In this document: positions 44,172-57,309 of the stretch, piece by piece | Position numbering within the stretch: position 1 is the stretch's first letter | Layout of the letters: each line of letters begins with the position of its first letter | Assembly (NCBI GenBank): GCA_003550325.1 | Contig: QKWP01000610.1 | Coordinates: 8,204 to 72,203, forward strand | Length of the DNA: 64,000 nucleotides | Direction: 5' to 3' | Source: Gigaspora rosea | Taxonomy: Eukaryota > Glomeromycota > Glomeromycetes > Diversisporales > Gigasporaceae | The notes under the pieces: generated by a model | The model's database searches: none | Told to the model about the DNA's origin: nothing | What the model saw: only the letters and a program-made list of their open reading frames with translations | Made by a program: the position numbers and the translations under genes

Positions 44172-44457
44172 GCTGAAAGTAAGTTAAAAAGGCCGTTTTG
44201 CTCAAAAATCGCCTCTGAATTCATCTTTACCCATCCCATTATACAACCGATCAAATATGACAAACCGATCGTTCACTGCTCGAAAATACCCAAACGCTTC
44301 AACAACTAGTAATAAATTATTGGCTGAAAGTAAGTTTAAAAGGCCATTTTTCTCAAAAATCACCACTGAATTCACCCTTACCCATTATACAACCAATCAA
44401 ACAATAACAAACTGATCGTTCACTGCTCGAAAATACCCAAACGCTTCACCAACTAGT
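44172..44457 (+). repeat. 151-bp tandem repeat running into the assembly gap
   Basis: Two units start at GGCTGAAAGTAAGTT (44171 and 44322) and share CGATCGTTCACTGCTCGAAA-like, CCCAAACGCTTC and AACTAGT blocks. The second unit stops at the gap, so the true array is probably longer. Confidence 0.85.
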
Positions 44458-44626
44458 NNNNNNNNNNNNNNNNNNNNNNNNNNNNNNNNNNNNNNNNNNN
44501 NNNNNNNNNNNNNNNNNNNNNNNNNNNNNNNNNNNNNNNNNNNNNNNNNNNNNNNNNNNNNNNNNNNNNNNNNNNNNNNNNNNNNNNNNNNNNNNNNNNN
44601 NNNNNNNNNNNNNNNNNNNNNNNNNN
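44458..44626. other. Assembly gap (169 N)
   Basis: Undetermined bases. The position at the edge of a tandem repeat suggests a collapsed array. Confidence 0.99.
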
Positions 44627-45181
44627 AAATCTAGGTGAGTTTTAACCACTCTAGTAGGTTTAGGTTGCAGATAAATTAGTCTGAGTCTCATACTTGTTTA
44701 ATAATTTGTGCATGGAGTAATTTTGTAATAATATAAAATGTACCCAAAGCTGCCCCTGGAAGCACTTATACAAATTAATAAAGATTAAGACAAAACCTCA
44801 CCTTAACACACAAAAAAAAAAAAAAAAAAAACATTTTTAATGAATGTTTCGTTTGTCACTAAATGGCAAAAATTTGTGTAACAGTTTATTGAAAAAAGAC
44901 CCTAAAAATCAAATTTAGTTAAATTTAAAATTCGTATTTTGTACTACAGTAACGATTTTTTGCTAGATTCATAAACCCATAATTTATGTAACTTTAGCAG
45001 GGTAATTTTATTATAGGCATTATATAGATGGTTAGCAAAAAATAGTGATAGTGACTATAAAGCAATTGTGCCTATATAGAGGTATAATTAATATAAAAAG
45101 AGTTGGTAAAAAAAAAAGTGACTATATTGACTTTGTGACTATAGAGGAGGTGACTATAGAGGGGACGACTGTATCACGAAA

Positions 45182-46948
45182 ATGGTAAAAAAAAGTAAAA
45201 CCTTGCACTCAACAAGCAAAACATGTCCGAAGGTCAACAAAGAAAATCAACAACTAAAACACATTGACAAAGCAAAAACAACAAATGAACATATATTAAT
45301 TACGGATAAAAACTTAGAAACACCGGTTCTTGACAAGGCACTAAGTTGGGGCGAAAGGTGGAACAAGAAATAGAAGCTCTTAAAGATGTTACAAACATTC
45401 TATCTAACGCACAGAACAAGCTCACTGAAATGTGCGTGCCCTTGATACAGTTCGACAGCACTACAACAACAACTCAGATGTTCTTAATGGACAAAAACAC
45501 AGGTATTGGACAAGAGGCAAATAAACTCCTCTTAGAAACCCCTATAAGGCCAATATTAGAAAGCACAGCTAACGAAATAGAAGCAGGCAGTTCTCAAATA
45601 GCCGATAATCAGAACATAAGCAAAGCTCCAGTAACTCAGAATAGAAAATGGACATCTCTCTTCTCTCGTCTAAGAAGAGGACAATCCACATACTCGACAT
45701 TCTTCGCAAGGAACTTAATAAAAATGAAAAACGATTTCGCTTTAATAATCGAAATAAGTGATATACAAGCTTCATTCAATAAGATTATGACCTCATTATT
45801 CGATACAGTAAAATATGACATCAGTGCAGCAAAACAACACCTTACGAAGGGCAAACATACACACTTAGAAGTAATGTTTATTGATAGAAAAAAACAGAAA
45901 TTCTACGCAGCCAACAAACTGACTATTCTGAACCAAACATACTTTGGGTATATTCCCGTAGATGAAAGAAAATTCTTTTTGCCAGTCAAATGTCGTAACG
46001 TACCTTTAGGTAACAAAAACGAAATCTCAGACGCACTGCTCGAAGCATTTGAAGGCATGGGGCCTATTGCCGCTATAAAGCCTTTACTAATTTAAGGAAT
46101 ACCATACTTGATGGACTAGTGGATAATCATTTTCGAAAACACAGATGATCCAAACCTAGAACAGAGTATCCCAAGGTTTCCCATGGGAGAGATAACAAAG
46201 TGACTACAGAATGGCATACAGCTACTAAAGTATGCTACTTCTGCGAGAAAGAAGGCCATATAAAGAAAGATTGCACTCAACTCCAAGAGTCTATTTCCTT
46301 AAGAAAGGCGTACCAAGTATTCAAACAAAATAAAGCTGCACCAAATACAGAAATAGAAGGTGTCACTAAGGAACGGCACATGGCAAATTCTCCTGTTAAA
46401 GAAACACCTACTGAGGACAATATGCACATGTTGGACGCACAGCACATAATTGCTCAACAGAGTTCTGGTATAGCTGACACTGAAGCAGTTACGAACAATG
46501 GAATCAGAGGGACACTACCCAAATAATTGACATGGACATAGTGTTACCAGACATAGTACAAAATAAACAAGAATGGGACTCTGGTGCGACTGCACAAACG
46601 AACTCAAACAGCAACATAGTAATAAAAACAGAAGTGTGCAACGAAGCTCTTGTAGCAGGCACAACAAACAAAGAACCGGAGACAGCAGCAATTATAAATG
46701 AATTATCCATAATTGGCTACAGTACTTTAGGGGTCACCTGGAACTTTAAGGATTCTGAATTATCCGTTACTTCCTCTAGCATGGAATCAGAGTCAATAGA
46801 AAGTGGTATGATCAGGGATAAAGAAGGTTTCACCACAGTTACTTACAAAAAGAAACAACAGGAAAGGAAATATGCAACCTCGCGTAAATCGGAAAGTTCA
46901 AGGATGGTACCCTATGACCAAACCCGGGGGAGGAAAAATCCACCCTGA
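45182..46948 (+). pseudogene. LINE ORF1, degraded
   Basis: Successive plus frames make up a nucleic-acid-binding ORF1: 45182-45370 (lysine-rich start), 45346-46095 (249 codons with LEVMFIDRKKQKFYAAN and AIAAIKPLL-like end), 46200-46526 with a CCHC zinc knuckle CYFCEKEGHIKKDC, and 46532-46948 ending in EGFTTVTYKKKQQERK. The frame changes between pieces show at least three indels or stops. In LINEs, ORF1 protein coats the RNA in the RNP. It lies immediately upstream of ORF2 (34 bp spacing), as expected for a two-ORF LINE. Confidence 0.8.
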
Positions 46949-46981
46949 GGTTAAATAACACAATCCCCTTTTACTTCCTAA

Positions 46982-49544
46982 ATGTTCTGGTCCAATAGAA
47001 TTAAAATAGCAACTTTGAACGTAAAAGGGTTTAACAATAGGGACAAAAGCAATAATACACTAATACTTCTAAAATCTTACAAATTAGACATTATTATATT
47101 ACAAGAAACAAACTTAAAAAATGAAAACACAAGGAACTTTTTAAAAACACAATGGAACTACGATTCAATTTGGTCTGAAAAAAACAGCAATCCTAGCAGG
47201 ACATAAGGAAATAGAATTCAAACAAGTAAAAATCGAGCTAGGGGGCAGAGTAATGTCCACAACGTGCTAACTTAAAAATCAAGTGTATAAACTGACTAAC
47301 ATATATGCTTCTCCGAACCCAAATGAAAGAGCCACCTTTTTCAATAATTGGTCCCTACAAAAAGAAGAAGACTTGATCAAATATCGTTGCCGGAAACTTC
47401 AATACAAACATCAACCCAGAGGTTAACAGAATTAGCCAAGCCAATCCACCAAATAATCTCACAAGGAAGCAACGGCTTGACAAATTAGCTAAGTTCATTA
47501 ATATGGCAGATACTTCGGACATAAAACCTTTTATCACATTTCATCAAAACATTAGAAACAATAATATCATGGCAACTTGCATAGATTATATTTTTATTGA
47601 CGAAAACAATGGACACCTAATCTCGAATATTTGCACATGATATGGTAATTCAGATCATCTTCTGTTGGATTGTATCCTACAGAACAGAAAGCATAACATA
47701 AAGTCTACACAGTGGAGATTTGATGAACAATGCCTTAAGAACAATCTGCTCTTAAAGGAGATAAAGGATGAAATAAGCGATAAAGAGGCGGACACTGAAT
47801 GGGACCTCTGTAAAATCAAGGTGCAGTCAATAATCAGAGCTTTTAGGGGTCCAAGATCTCCAGAAAGCAGAATTTCACAGCTAAACAAGAAAATATGCAT
47901 ATTAAAAGGACAAAAAGCAAAAGTGGGTTCAAATGAATACCTTGATAATCAAATAGAGGAACTGAAGGTACAAATGGAAGAAGAAACAACTTCACTGACA
48001 AAAAGGTGACGCCTAAGGTACAAGGCCAAGTGGATAGAGGAAGGCGAAAAATCCACCAAATACTTCTTCTCCTGGTATAAACTAAAACAGGCACAAGGTG
48101 ACTTGAATAAACTTAGGGTTACCACAGAAGATGCTAAAAAGGATTGCTTCAATTCGTATGCGACTACTATGCTGAGTTATACAAAGCAGAAGGGATAGAC
48201 AGAAAAGCGGCAGAGGAAATAACAACCGCTCTTCCCTGGGTAACAGAGAGCATAAATAAAAGCCTAATTCGAAAGATCACGCAAGAAGAAATTAGAAATA
48301 TAATTAAAAGGTTACCAAAAGGAAAGTACTCTGGCACAGACGGCCTGTCATATGAATTCTATAAGGCTTTAGAGGAAGATATAATACCAGTCTTGGAAAA
48401 AGTATTCAATAGTATCTTAGCGGAGAGTAGGATGCCTAACTCCTGGCACAAAAGCCTGATCACACTTATTTCCAAGAAATCAGAAGACCCGGAACTCATA
48501 AACAGCTGGAGACCAATATCTCTGGTAAACAGTGACACAAAAATTTTCATGAAGATAATAGCGGATAGACTGAATGAAATCTGTAAACAAATAATCTCGG
48601 ACCACCAACAAGAGTTTATAAGACACAGACTGATCATGGATGCAGCAATGGACATTATTACCACCCTGAGGGGGAGACATGACCCTAATCATGAACATTG
48701 AATACTTTTTGTGGACCAAGCAAAAGCATTTGATAGGGTGGAACACGATTACTTAGAACTAGTACTGAAGAAAATGAAGTTTGAACCGCAAATGATCAAT
48801 GTAATTTTAAATTTGTTTAAAAACCAACAAGCGCATATCATCAAAGACAGGGAATTCTCAGCTGCATTTAAGTCGAAAAGGGAGTATGACAGGGGGACCC
48901 TCTTTCACACCTATTATATGTTTTAGCTTTTGAACACCTCTTAACCTTAATAGAAAGAAATATCCGAGATATAACAATTGAAAAACAGGTCTTTAAATTG
49001 GTGGCCTATGTGGACGATCTGACCATAGGAGTGGGATCTCCGTCCGACTGGGAAAGTCTAGATCAAGCATTTAAACTTTATGAAACGGCCTCTAACGCTA
49101 AAATAAATAAAAATAAAACAAAACTGGTTCCACTATCGATGAATGCAAGAAGGGTTAAATTGAAAGGCAAATCATAGTATGAAAAAGCAGACGAGCAAGA
49201 GACAATAAAAGTCCTAGGCTTCGACTTACAAATAGATGGTTCCCCATGAAAAGACCTTTGGACCCTAGCGATCAAAAAAATGAAAAGCTCACTAGAGACC
49301 TATGGAAAAAGAAACCTATCTTATAAAGGGAAAATCCTTGTAGCAAAGGCTTTAATCCTATCAAAGATATGGTATGCTACATACTTACAACCGCCCAAAA
49401 AAAACAAGTGGCAGAGATTAATAGGATAATTTCCCAATGGATCAAAGGGAAGTCAAGAATGCTACCAAGACTTATGACGTTCCAAAAACCCAGTGAGGAG
49501 TTTGGACTAAAAGCTCCAACAGTTAAGAATATGCTAGAGGCTCG
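46982..49544 (+). pseudogene. LINE ORF2: endonuclease and reverse transcriptase, degraded, cut by CACTA element
   Basis: N-terminal apurinic-type endonuclease: IKIATLNVKGFNN then LDIIILQETNL (46982-47115), VAGNFNTNI (about 47386; the usual GDFN aspartate is Asn), and the SDH catalytic triplet (about 47650). Reverse transcriptase: KGKYSGTDGLSYEFYK (about 48320), INSWRPISLVN (about 48498), DQAKAFDRVEHDYL (about 48714), RQGDPLSHLLYVLAFEH (frameshifted, about 48890) and the catalytic AYVDD (about 49005). Several frameshifts and stops break it. Domain order matches L1-like non-LTR elements. At 49544 a CACTA transposon interrupts it; the C terminus is at 57852. Confidence 0.88.
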
Positions 49545-49982
49545 CACTAGTCGAAATATCAAAAATTGGCACTACAAGGTTCATATACAAATCGGCATTA
49601 AAAGAAAGAAATCGATTAACATTTGGCTATAACCGAATACTTAAAAAACAAATTTGGTATAATATCCATTTGTTTACCGATTTTTATAAATAAAAATCGG
49701 CAAAAATAGAAAAAATCGGCAGCCGAATCTTATTGTTTTTATAAATTATATAAATCGTATAATTTCGGCTATTTTAACAATTCGTATAAGTTTTGTCAAA
49801 TAAAACATATATTCACATATATCAAAGAAATTTTTAAATAAGATGGATATTAATATGATTTTATCGATATGAACTTGAATGATTGCAATCGATTGTAAAC
49901 AATATAAGTCAAAGTAAATTAAAAAATCGGTAAAAATAGTTTAAAAATCGCATTATTAATTACTAAATTTAGATTAAATATA

Positions 49983-52900
49983 TTAAATATTAAATTTACG
50001 ATTTAAAGGAATTACAGCTAAATATTCTTGAGAATTTTGTCTATCTGATATTTTATACTTGAATAGTATAAATCGACTAAAAATGTTATATACCGGAATA
50101 ATGCATTCACAACGAATCGGATAAAATTGAGTGTTCCAAAGTTCGACATTACATGTTTTGCCATCATCATTGCTGCTAAAATGAAATCGAGTTGCCGCTG
50201 AACTTACAGGCTTATACCATTTGATATATGCCAATTTGTATTCAATAAACTCATTCGGCGGATTTACTGAATGACTAATGAAATATTGGACTTGTCCGGG
50301 ATACAAATCAATACTTCCATCTTGATTCACAAACCTGGCCAAAACAAACGAACTTTTTACATGCCGAGAAGACATGTCAGAACCAAATATTTTCGATCCT
50401 ATTCTGCATCTTCTATATTGGTCTGCCCGGTTAAGAACAATAATTGAGTCATCAAGATTGTTAGCAAAAGGTTTTCTAAAACTCAAATTTTCATAAGTCG
50501 CAGTATAATATTCTACTAGCAAGTCCAATAAATCGGCAGGAATTATTAACTTTTGCTGTTGAGATGGTAATAACTTTCCAGGAAATCGTTCTGAACCAGT
50601 AATAACCGATTCTTGAATATTATACGTATTAAATAAAAATCTATGCATTTCATCAGAAGAAAACTGATTTGCATCTGAAAGTGACACTACTTCTGATCGA
50701 TTTGGCAACAATTCCAGTCCTTCCACTTCAGATTTAGCTGTTAAGCTAACAATGCAACTATCATTCATTAGTCTTCGCATTAATTCAGGTTCTATTTTTC
50801 GATTGCTATTCGGCAAAGACCCTAATATTTCATTTATCCTTTTGAATGAAAAACACCAAAAGGAATATAGTGGACCATAATCCTGTGCATATTCATATAA
50901 ATGTAGCGAAAGATGTAGATTAGGAGTAATTTTTTCGGGCCTATATTTTCTTTCTATAAGTTTTATCAAATTGATCAACCTTTAGTGAGCTTCATTCATT
51001 AGGTCGCGCTCCATTATTCTGGATACTAAGATCTGGCAAATTTTTACAAACTGTGTTAAAATTTGCTGATTATTATTCGAAAGGTGTTCCCAGAGAACAA
51101 CAGTAGCATAAATTGTAAAAAAATTTTGCTACTGATCAGTTGTAAAATTCAAAAATCTATCTCCACTGCCCACATTCCCTGGAATCCGGCCGATATCTGA
51201 TGGAACTTGGATCCTATTCACCTTGAATTGAATTTGTGTAAGCATATTTTGGGTCAATATGCCTTCATCGACCCATATTTGCTTAACAATCCACTTAACA
51301 ATGCCCAAAAAAAGGCAATGCATAGGATCAACGATAACATGACAAATAGGATTAAAATAATTTAGACGAAGTAATTCTGACCATCAAACTTTATTGTTTT
51401 TAACAAAACGCTTTCTTTCAGCATCAGAACTACAATGTCTCCATTCAATAGCCTTTTCCTGATGTACTACTAAATCTTTTTGAACAAACTATTCATCCAT
51501 ATTTTGCATATCGCCGAAATTAAAATATCTGTTAACGTAATTAGCACTTTTCTCGCAATGATATCATGATACTAATGCCAATATATGCCTGCATAACTTT
51601 TGAGCAGCTGGAATATCACATGAAATTAGTATCAAAGCAGCACAAATCGTTCTTCCTTCTGAAAACTCGGCTATTGAATTTAGTGCCACACCATGCCAAA
51701 GGGACTCTAATTCGTCAACAACTGGGGAAAGATAATGGTTTATTTTATGCAAACTCACTTCATCCAGCCCAGATAATATGCCTAAAACTAACATATTTTC
51801 ACGCTTAAATCGAATGTCACGTGGCAGATTCACAATGGATGCATATAATACACCAGTACTATGCGATAGACCATCGAATGGTTGAAACCAATCAAGGTTT
51901 ACTATCAATTCCAAATTTGAATCCGCCTTTTCATTACAAAAAAATAGCGACGAATCTTTGCCGAATGGTTCATTTTTAAAGGTTTTTCAAATTTCACCAT
52001 CATAAATATCGCATAAAATATCATCGAAGCTTGAATGATTTACCCAATGCCGAAAACTATTCTTAAAACCTGGATGCTGGTACATGTTATCCAATTGGTG
52101 TCTAATTGGGCTGTAAGGAAAAATCAACTCTAGTAGATTTAAAATCTTTCTATCTAACAACTTAGATTGCATTGACAAATTGGTGCCGCAAATCTTGTTT
52201 TTTCTAATTTTCGAATTAGGAAATTCTATATGGGTACAACTCATAATCGACACCTGGTTATTATGCTTAAACTTTATCACTTCTTCCTCCTTGTATAGTT
52301 TATGACATTTAGGACATGTCACAAAACTAATAAATTAGTCAGACAATCCAAGTACTTTGTTCACTTTATATTTGGATGTAGAAAAGTTGTTAAATTCGAT
52401 ACCACCAACTACAATTAGTACTAACTTCATAAACTTTAAAAGCGCTTCAATTGCACCTTCCAATATATTATACTCTATTTTGAAATTCATGATCCATAAA
52501 AGTATTCATGTAACGATTATCGTTATGTACATTTTTGGGTTCTCATAGAATTTCAAAATCAGGGCCCGAATAGTCTTCGAAAACATTATCACTATCGTCA
52601 GAACTTTTATCAGATTCAGTACTAGTTTCAGAAAAGTTGTTATCTTCAGTATACACATCAAGTGTTTCATCAAACTCATCTTCAACTGCCGAATTTGAAC
52701 CAAACTCTTTACCTGCTGAATGTTCGTAATCAACATTAAAAGACATAACTCTATTTAACGCCAGATTTCTGACTCTGGGCTTAAAAATATATTTGTTCAT
52801 ATCAGACACTAGAGTGTCAGTAACTTCTTCAATTTCTTCAATTTCTTCCATTAAATCTTGTGAAGAACTTGGACCACCCATTTCTTCTTGTTCTTGTGAC

Positions 52901-53100
52901 GATAATGCCGAACTTTGTCTTTATGGTGGTTGTTGTATTCTACTTTCATGAGCAACTTTTGTTCTATAATCGACAAGCGATCCATTGCACTTATCACAAT
53001 TACATATAACCTTTCTTCTTTGTTTTGTATTTTTTTGTGGTAGTTTTGATGCACCTTCTTCATTTAATAAAGACGAAAGCGATCGTTTTCTTGATGACAT
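49983..53100 (-). pseudogene. CACTA tnp2-family transposase, nine nonsense codons
   Basis: The minus strand reads as one long protein: MSSRKRSLSSLLNEEG with a CNCDKCNG zinc-ligand pair, an acidic segment (EDEFDETLDVY), LLKFMKLVLIVVGG, CPKCHKLYKEEE..CTHIEFPN zinc region, PIRHQLDNMYQHPGF, ILCDIYDGEI, LIVNLDWFQPFDGLSHSTG, NLPRDIRFKRENMLVLG, IVDPMHCLFLG, NLHLSLHLYEYAQDYGPLYS and FKRINEILGSLPNSNRKIEPE. These blocks are typical of tnp2 proteins; Asp residues in LDWFQPF and DPMH are likely catalytic. Apart from one shift near 52543, a single frame is kept. It is broken by stops at about 52921, 52506, 52335, 51987, 51564, 51489, 51384, 51129 and 50982, each convertible to Gln, Arg or Trp by one C:G-to-T:A reversal. 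Confidence 0.92.
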
Positions 53101-54288
53101 ATTAATAATTAATGAAGATGGAATTTGCAAAAGACAATAGCTTTTTTCTAAATGAAAATTGATGATTTTTATACGATTCAATATTGATTATTTTTGTTCA
53201 GTATTATAAAATAACAATACAAAGAGCAACTATATCAAAATTAACCTTCAAAAATATGAATAATACATGATTGGATTATTGCGATTTGTTTCAAATTGAT
53301 AAATCACTGACAATTGCTTGAACAATCACCTGATTGTTGACCAATTGCTTCGCAATATTTTTTAGTAAACATAAATATAGTCAATGAAAATAACATATTT
53401 ATATTGAAGTTTTAGCAAAAAAATACACTTTACAATTTTTTACAATCATGCAATTAGATAACAATCAAGTATGCGATCTAAACATTTGATCAAAAGAACG
53501 TCAAATCAGATAACAATCAAGTATACAGATCTAAAAATTTGAACAAAAGTATATCATTTTGCAAAGCGTAATAATTAGTCCTAATGACAAAACATATTAA
53601 CAATATATTAAAATAATTTAGTTTTTATTTGCGAACAATACATAATTAAATTATTTGTTTCAGCAAATAAAAAAAACTATTGTTTTCGGCATATTAAAAA
53701 TTTAGCATTGTGTAATAAAAAATTCGACAACATTAGAACTATTACAGTATTATGCAGGATTAAATTAAATTTTGTTAATTGTTTAATTTTTTTACACAAT
53801 TTGTCTAACTTTTGATTGTTTTGATTGTATAAGATTCGATCGATTGCATAAGATGAACTTAATTAATCATAGACCCGATCGATTACTGCAGAATATATAA
53901 AATCAGGTTTTTCTTAATGCCACCTTAGAATTTCGAATATCTATCCTGTGATCACGAATTGATCACAAATATGATGACTGTATAATATCTCCGCCATAAG
54001 TTTCAATAATGTCAAAGTTTTAAACAAAATTGCAAACAATACAGTTGCATACAAAATCAGAGATCGAATAAAATCTATAAAAGTTAAGACTTTTCTCTAT
54101 GAATTTTTTTTCTGCAACTTCAATTTTTTTTTTTTTACTAAACCAAACTCTTTTTTTTCGTTACTAAACCAAACTCTTTTTTTTCTTTTGAATACTTATA
54201 ACCTACCTTTTTCTTTTCAAAAATTTCTTTCGATATATTTTTTTTCTTAACACTTCTCAAATATTTCCTCAATATTTTTTTTTTTTAC
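53101..54288. promoter_or_regulatory. Divergent spacer between the two CACTA genes
   Basis: An AT-rich 1.2 kb spacer from which both genes are read outward. It contains a repeated ~55-bp block (GATAACAATCAAGTATRCRGAT with ATTTGA near 53456 and 53510) and pyrimidine runs before the plus-strand ATG (54130-54285). A shared promoter here is inference from gene orientation only. Confidence 0.4.
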
Positions 54289-57250
54289 AATGTTAAAACG
54301 ACCAAAAAAACAATGAAAACCTTTAAAATGTGATACATCCGAAAGTCAACAACAAGAACCTATCGTTGTAATCAAACCTTTAACTGAAAATCCTTTACCT
54401 TCATCCGAAACTTTACCTTCAACTGGACTTTGTCAAACTGGCACTTCTATAACTCAAAATTCTCCCGTTCGATCTGCACCACATTCTCCCATTCGATCTG
54501 CATCACATTCGCCCATTCGATCTTTATCACATTCTTCTGTTCAACTTTCACCACTTGCTAGACCTTCAACACCTGCTACTCATTCGACTACTTCTCCTAC
54601 AAAATCAACTTTCAGTCATCCAACTTCACCTGTTATTATCTCATCACCTGAATTGACTTCTGCTTTATTCAACTTAAAGCAAAGATATCTATCACTTCGA
54701 TTACCCGAAAGCATGTACAAAGAAAAACAACAAAATATTCAACGACAAAAGTCATTTGAAGAGTCGGAAGCAGGTTTTATAATCAATTCAGTTATAAAAA
54801 ATTTCGGCTGTTGTTTCCCAACATATATGTTGGGACGAAAGTTGTGATAATTTTGATTATCTTTCTCATTTTTGTATGTTTTATTTTGTTAATCTTTTAG
54901 TTTTATTACCTATTTTTATAGAAAACAAAAGTTTGCATGAAGAAATTGTAAAGTTAAAGCGCAGAGTAGCTGATTTGGAGACTAAAAACAAACAAGCCAA
55001 AGAAGAAATTGAGGCCCTAATCATTATCAACGAAAGTTTTGGCAAGGAATCAGACCTGCAATCCAAAACTGCAGGATCAATGATTTCAGAAAGTGAAAAA
55101 AGTAAAAATGAAGGTGAATTATCTGATGGTAATGATGGTAAAAGTAGTTCCGAAATACAGCCATCTCAACTAAGTGCAAAAGATCTTTTGATCCGAAAGA
55201 AGCTCGGGTAAGTTTAATACAAATTTTTACAATTTTTAATTTTGTTTGCGATTTTTCAGTTTTTTCTTATCTTTTATGATTAACTTTTTTTTTACGATTT
55301 TTTTCTTTTAACAATTTGATTTTTTTATATTTATTTACGATTTTTAATTTATTTTACGATTTATATCTTTTCATTATTATGATTTTTAATTTTCTTTTTA
55401 ATTTTTTATTTCAATTTTTTTTTATGATTTTTATTTATGCTTTATTAATTTTTTTACGAATTTTAAAATTTTTACGATTCCATTTTACAATTATTTCCTT
55501 TTAATAATTTATTTTTATCTTTTGATTGATTTTTTTTACGATTTTAATCTTACGATTTTTCTTTTTTTGCAAATTTTTAATATTTTTTATATGATTTCCC
55601 TTTTATAATTTTTTGCAAAAATTTTTTTTATGATTTTTTAATGTTTTTTTGATGATTTAATTTTTTTCCATTTTTTCGATTTAATTATTTCTCTTCATTT
55701 TTAATAGGCTGAGATGAAAATTTTATTAAAAATAATCCTGCGCAAATATCAACTTAACATTGATGAAGTTTTTTAAGCCCGAACAATAAACAAATTCTTA
55801 ACAAACTAATTCTGGAATTAGAACGATTGTTGGCGCCGACTTTCACTCCTACCCGAAAAGAGATTTGGGATTGATTAGGTGCTTTACACTGACACCAAAG
55901 GGGCCGGCATCTGAAAGTTGAGCAAAAAAAAATAGATGAAGACAATCGACGTCTTCATGCCAATAATAGGATGAATGAAGTATGAAAATTTACGTTATTA
56001 TTTTAAAAAAAACCAGTTTTCGGATATTAATATTTATAACTTATCGAACTTAGCCTGCAGGCTAAGTTCGGTAAGTATAAATATTAAAATCCGAAACATG
56101 ACTGTTTATATTATATTTATTTTTTATTTAATGCATTTATATATTTTTTGTTTACAGAAAAAAGCACAAAGAATTAAAGGTGCACAATCGTTATATAAAC
56201 GACAAGCAAAGCGAATCATTAAATATGAGCGAAAGGGTTGATAAATTTACTTTCAAGGACCGAAATATACTCGCCAGAAATAAGTGAGACCGATGCTGAA
56301 AACAACAAGAAAAGAAATGCTAATGTGTATGATTATACATGGCGTTCTGACGAGGTAAATTGATTTTTGATCAAATTATTGCTAAATTTCAACAATCGTA
56401 GAAATCATAAATTTCAATTAATCATGCTAAATATTTTAATAATACTAACGCTATTTTTATAGTTACGAAATTTGTTAAGAAAAACTTTGGATAAACAAGC
56501 AAAAAAGAACTCATCATCGCAACAAACGAGGAAACAATATTATGACGATAATGCATTCTTTTATGATGTAGCTAGACCAGGGCGATTTACCTGATTGGGT
56601 CTACGTTTTTGAAAAAGAAGAAGTTGCACATGATCATATGAAAGAACAAAAAAGAAGAAAAATAGAAGAAGCATTAAAAAGCATAGAAGCAGAAAAAAGC
56701 AAAGCGGCGGAAAAAAGCATAGAAGCAGAAAAAAAAACAAAGCGGCAGAAAAAAGCAAAGTGGCAGAAAAAAGCAAAGCGGCAGAAAAAAGCAAAGCGGC
56801 AGAAAAAAGCAAAGCAACAAAAAAAAGCAAAGCGGCAAAAAAAAGCAAAGCGGCAGAAAAAAGCAAAGCGACAGATAAAGGCACAGAAACCGATAAAGGC
56901 ACAGAAACCGATAAAAGCACAGAAACTGATAAAGGGAAAGCAACGGAAAAAGGGAAAGCAACAGAAAAAGGGAAAGCAATAGAAAAAGGGAAAGCAACAG
57001 AAAAAGGAAAAGCAACAGAAAAAAGAAAAGAACCGGAAGATGCCCCTGTGGAAAGATTAGCGAAAAGAGGCCGATTTTATAGTGGCGACTATGATAAACA
57101 AGTTTTGTACTCAAGAAAATGAGAGTACAGAACCAGCGAAAGTGCAAGTATGGGCGAGAATCGTGGCGCACTTAAATACACTGCAGAATATACAAGCGAA
57201 GATTCGGACAATGAGTCTGTGGCATTTGTGGAAGAAGCACCTAAGGAATA
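54289..57250 (+). pseudogene. Second CACTA gene, multi-exon, coiled-coil and lysine-rich protein
   Basis: Starts MLKRPKKQ at 54289, with a TGA at codon 9 (Arg expected), then a proline/serine-rich segment with SPIRSASHSPIRS repeats and LKQRYLSLRLPESMYKEKQ. Introns with GT-AG borders are plausible at 54841-54921 and 55208-55707. The exon between encodes a coiled coil (LHEEIVKLKRRVADLETKNKQ). Later pieces are AQSLYKRQAKRIIKYERKG (56164-56240), YDYTWRSDE before a donor at about 56356, and LRNLLRKTLDKQAKKN (from about 56461). It ends with an AEKSKA repeat and an acidic tail (SEDSDNESVAFVEE). Stops and shifts occur after 55740. It occupies the place of the DNA-binding accessory gene of CACTA elements, but similarity to a named family is not shown. 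Confidence 0.65.
56655..57045 (+). repeat. 18-bp minisatellite encoding Lys/Ala/Glu repeats
   Basis: Units AAAGCGGCAGAAAAAAGC (18 bp) and 12-30 bp derivatives, grading into GAAAGCAACAGAAAAAGG units. The plus frame gives EKSKA/EKGKAT repeats within the second CACTA gene; the minus frame is a phenylalanine/leucine artefact. Confidence 0.85.
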
Positions 57251-57309
57251 ATTTTTTTTTGAAAATCGTTTTTTTTATTTTTAATATATTTTATAATGAT
57301 TTTATGTAA

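Larger units (their letters stand above)
43360..45171. mobile_element. 1.8 kb pogo-like element with TA target, contains gap
   Basis: Ends CAGTCGTCCCCCTCTATAGT and complement CAGTCGTCCCCTCTATAGTC, beginning CAG as in pogo/Tigger members of Tc1/mariner and flanked by TA (43358-43359 and 45172-45173). GTGACTATAGAGG-type words recur near both ends. No transposase frame is visible. Part of the interior is unsequenced. Confidence 0.8.

Noticed and set aside
44446-44691. 81-residue open frame across the gap
   Set aside because: Most of it is undetermined bases.
56561-57171. Leucine/phenylalanine-rich 119- and 165-residue frames on the minus strand
   Set aside because: Antisense of the AAAGCGGCAGAAAAAAGC minisatellite in the second CACTA gene.
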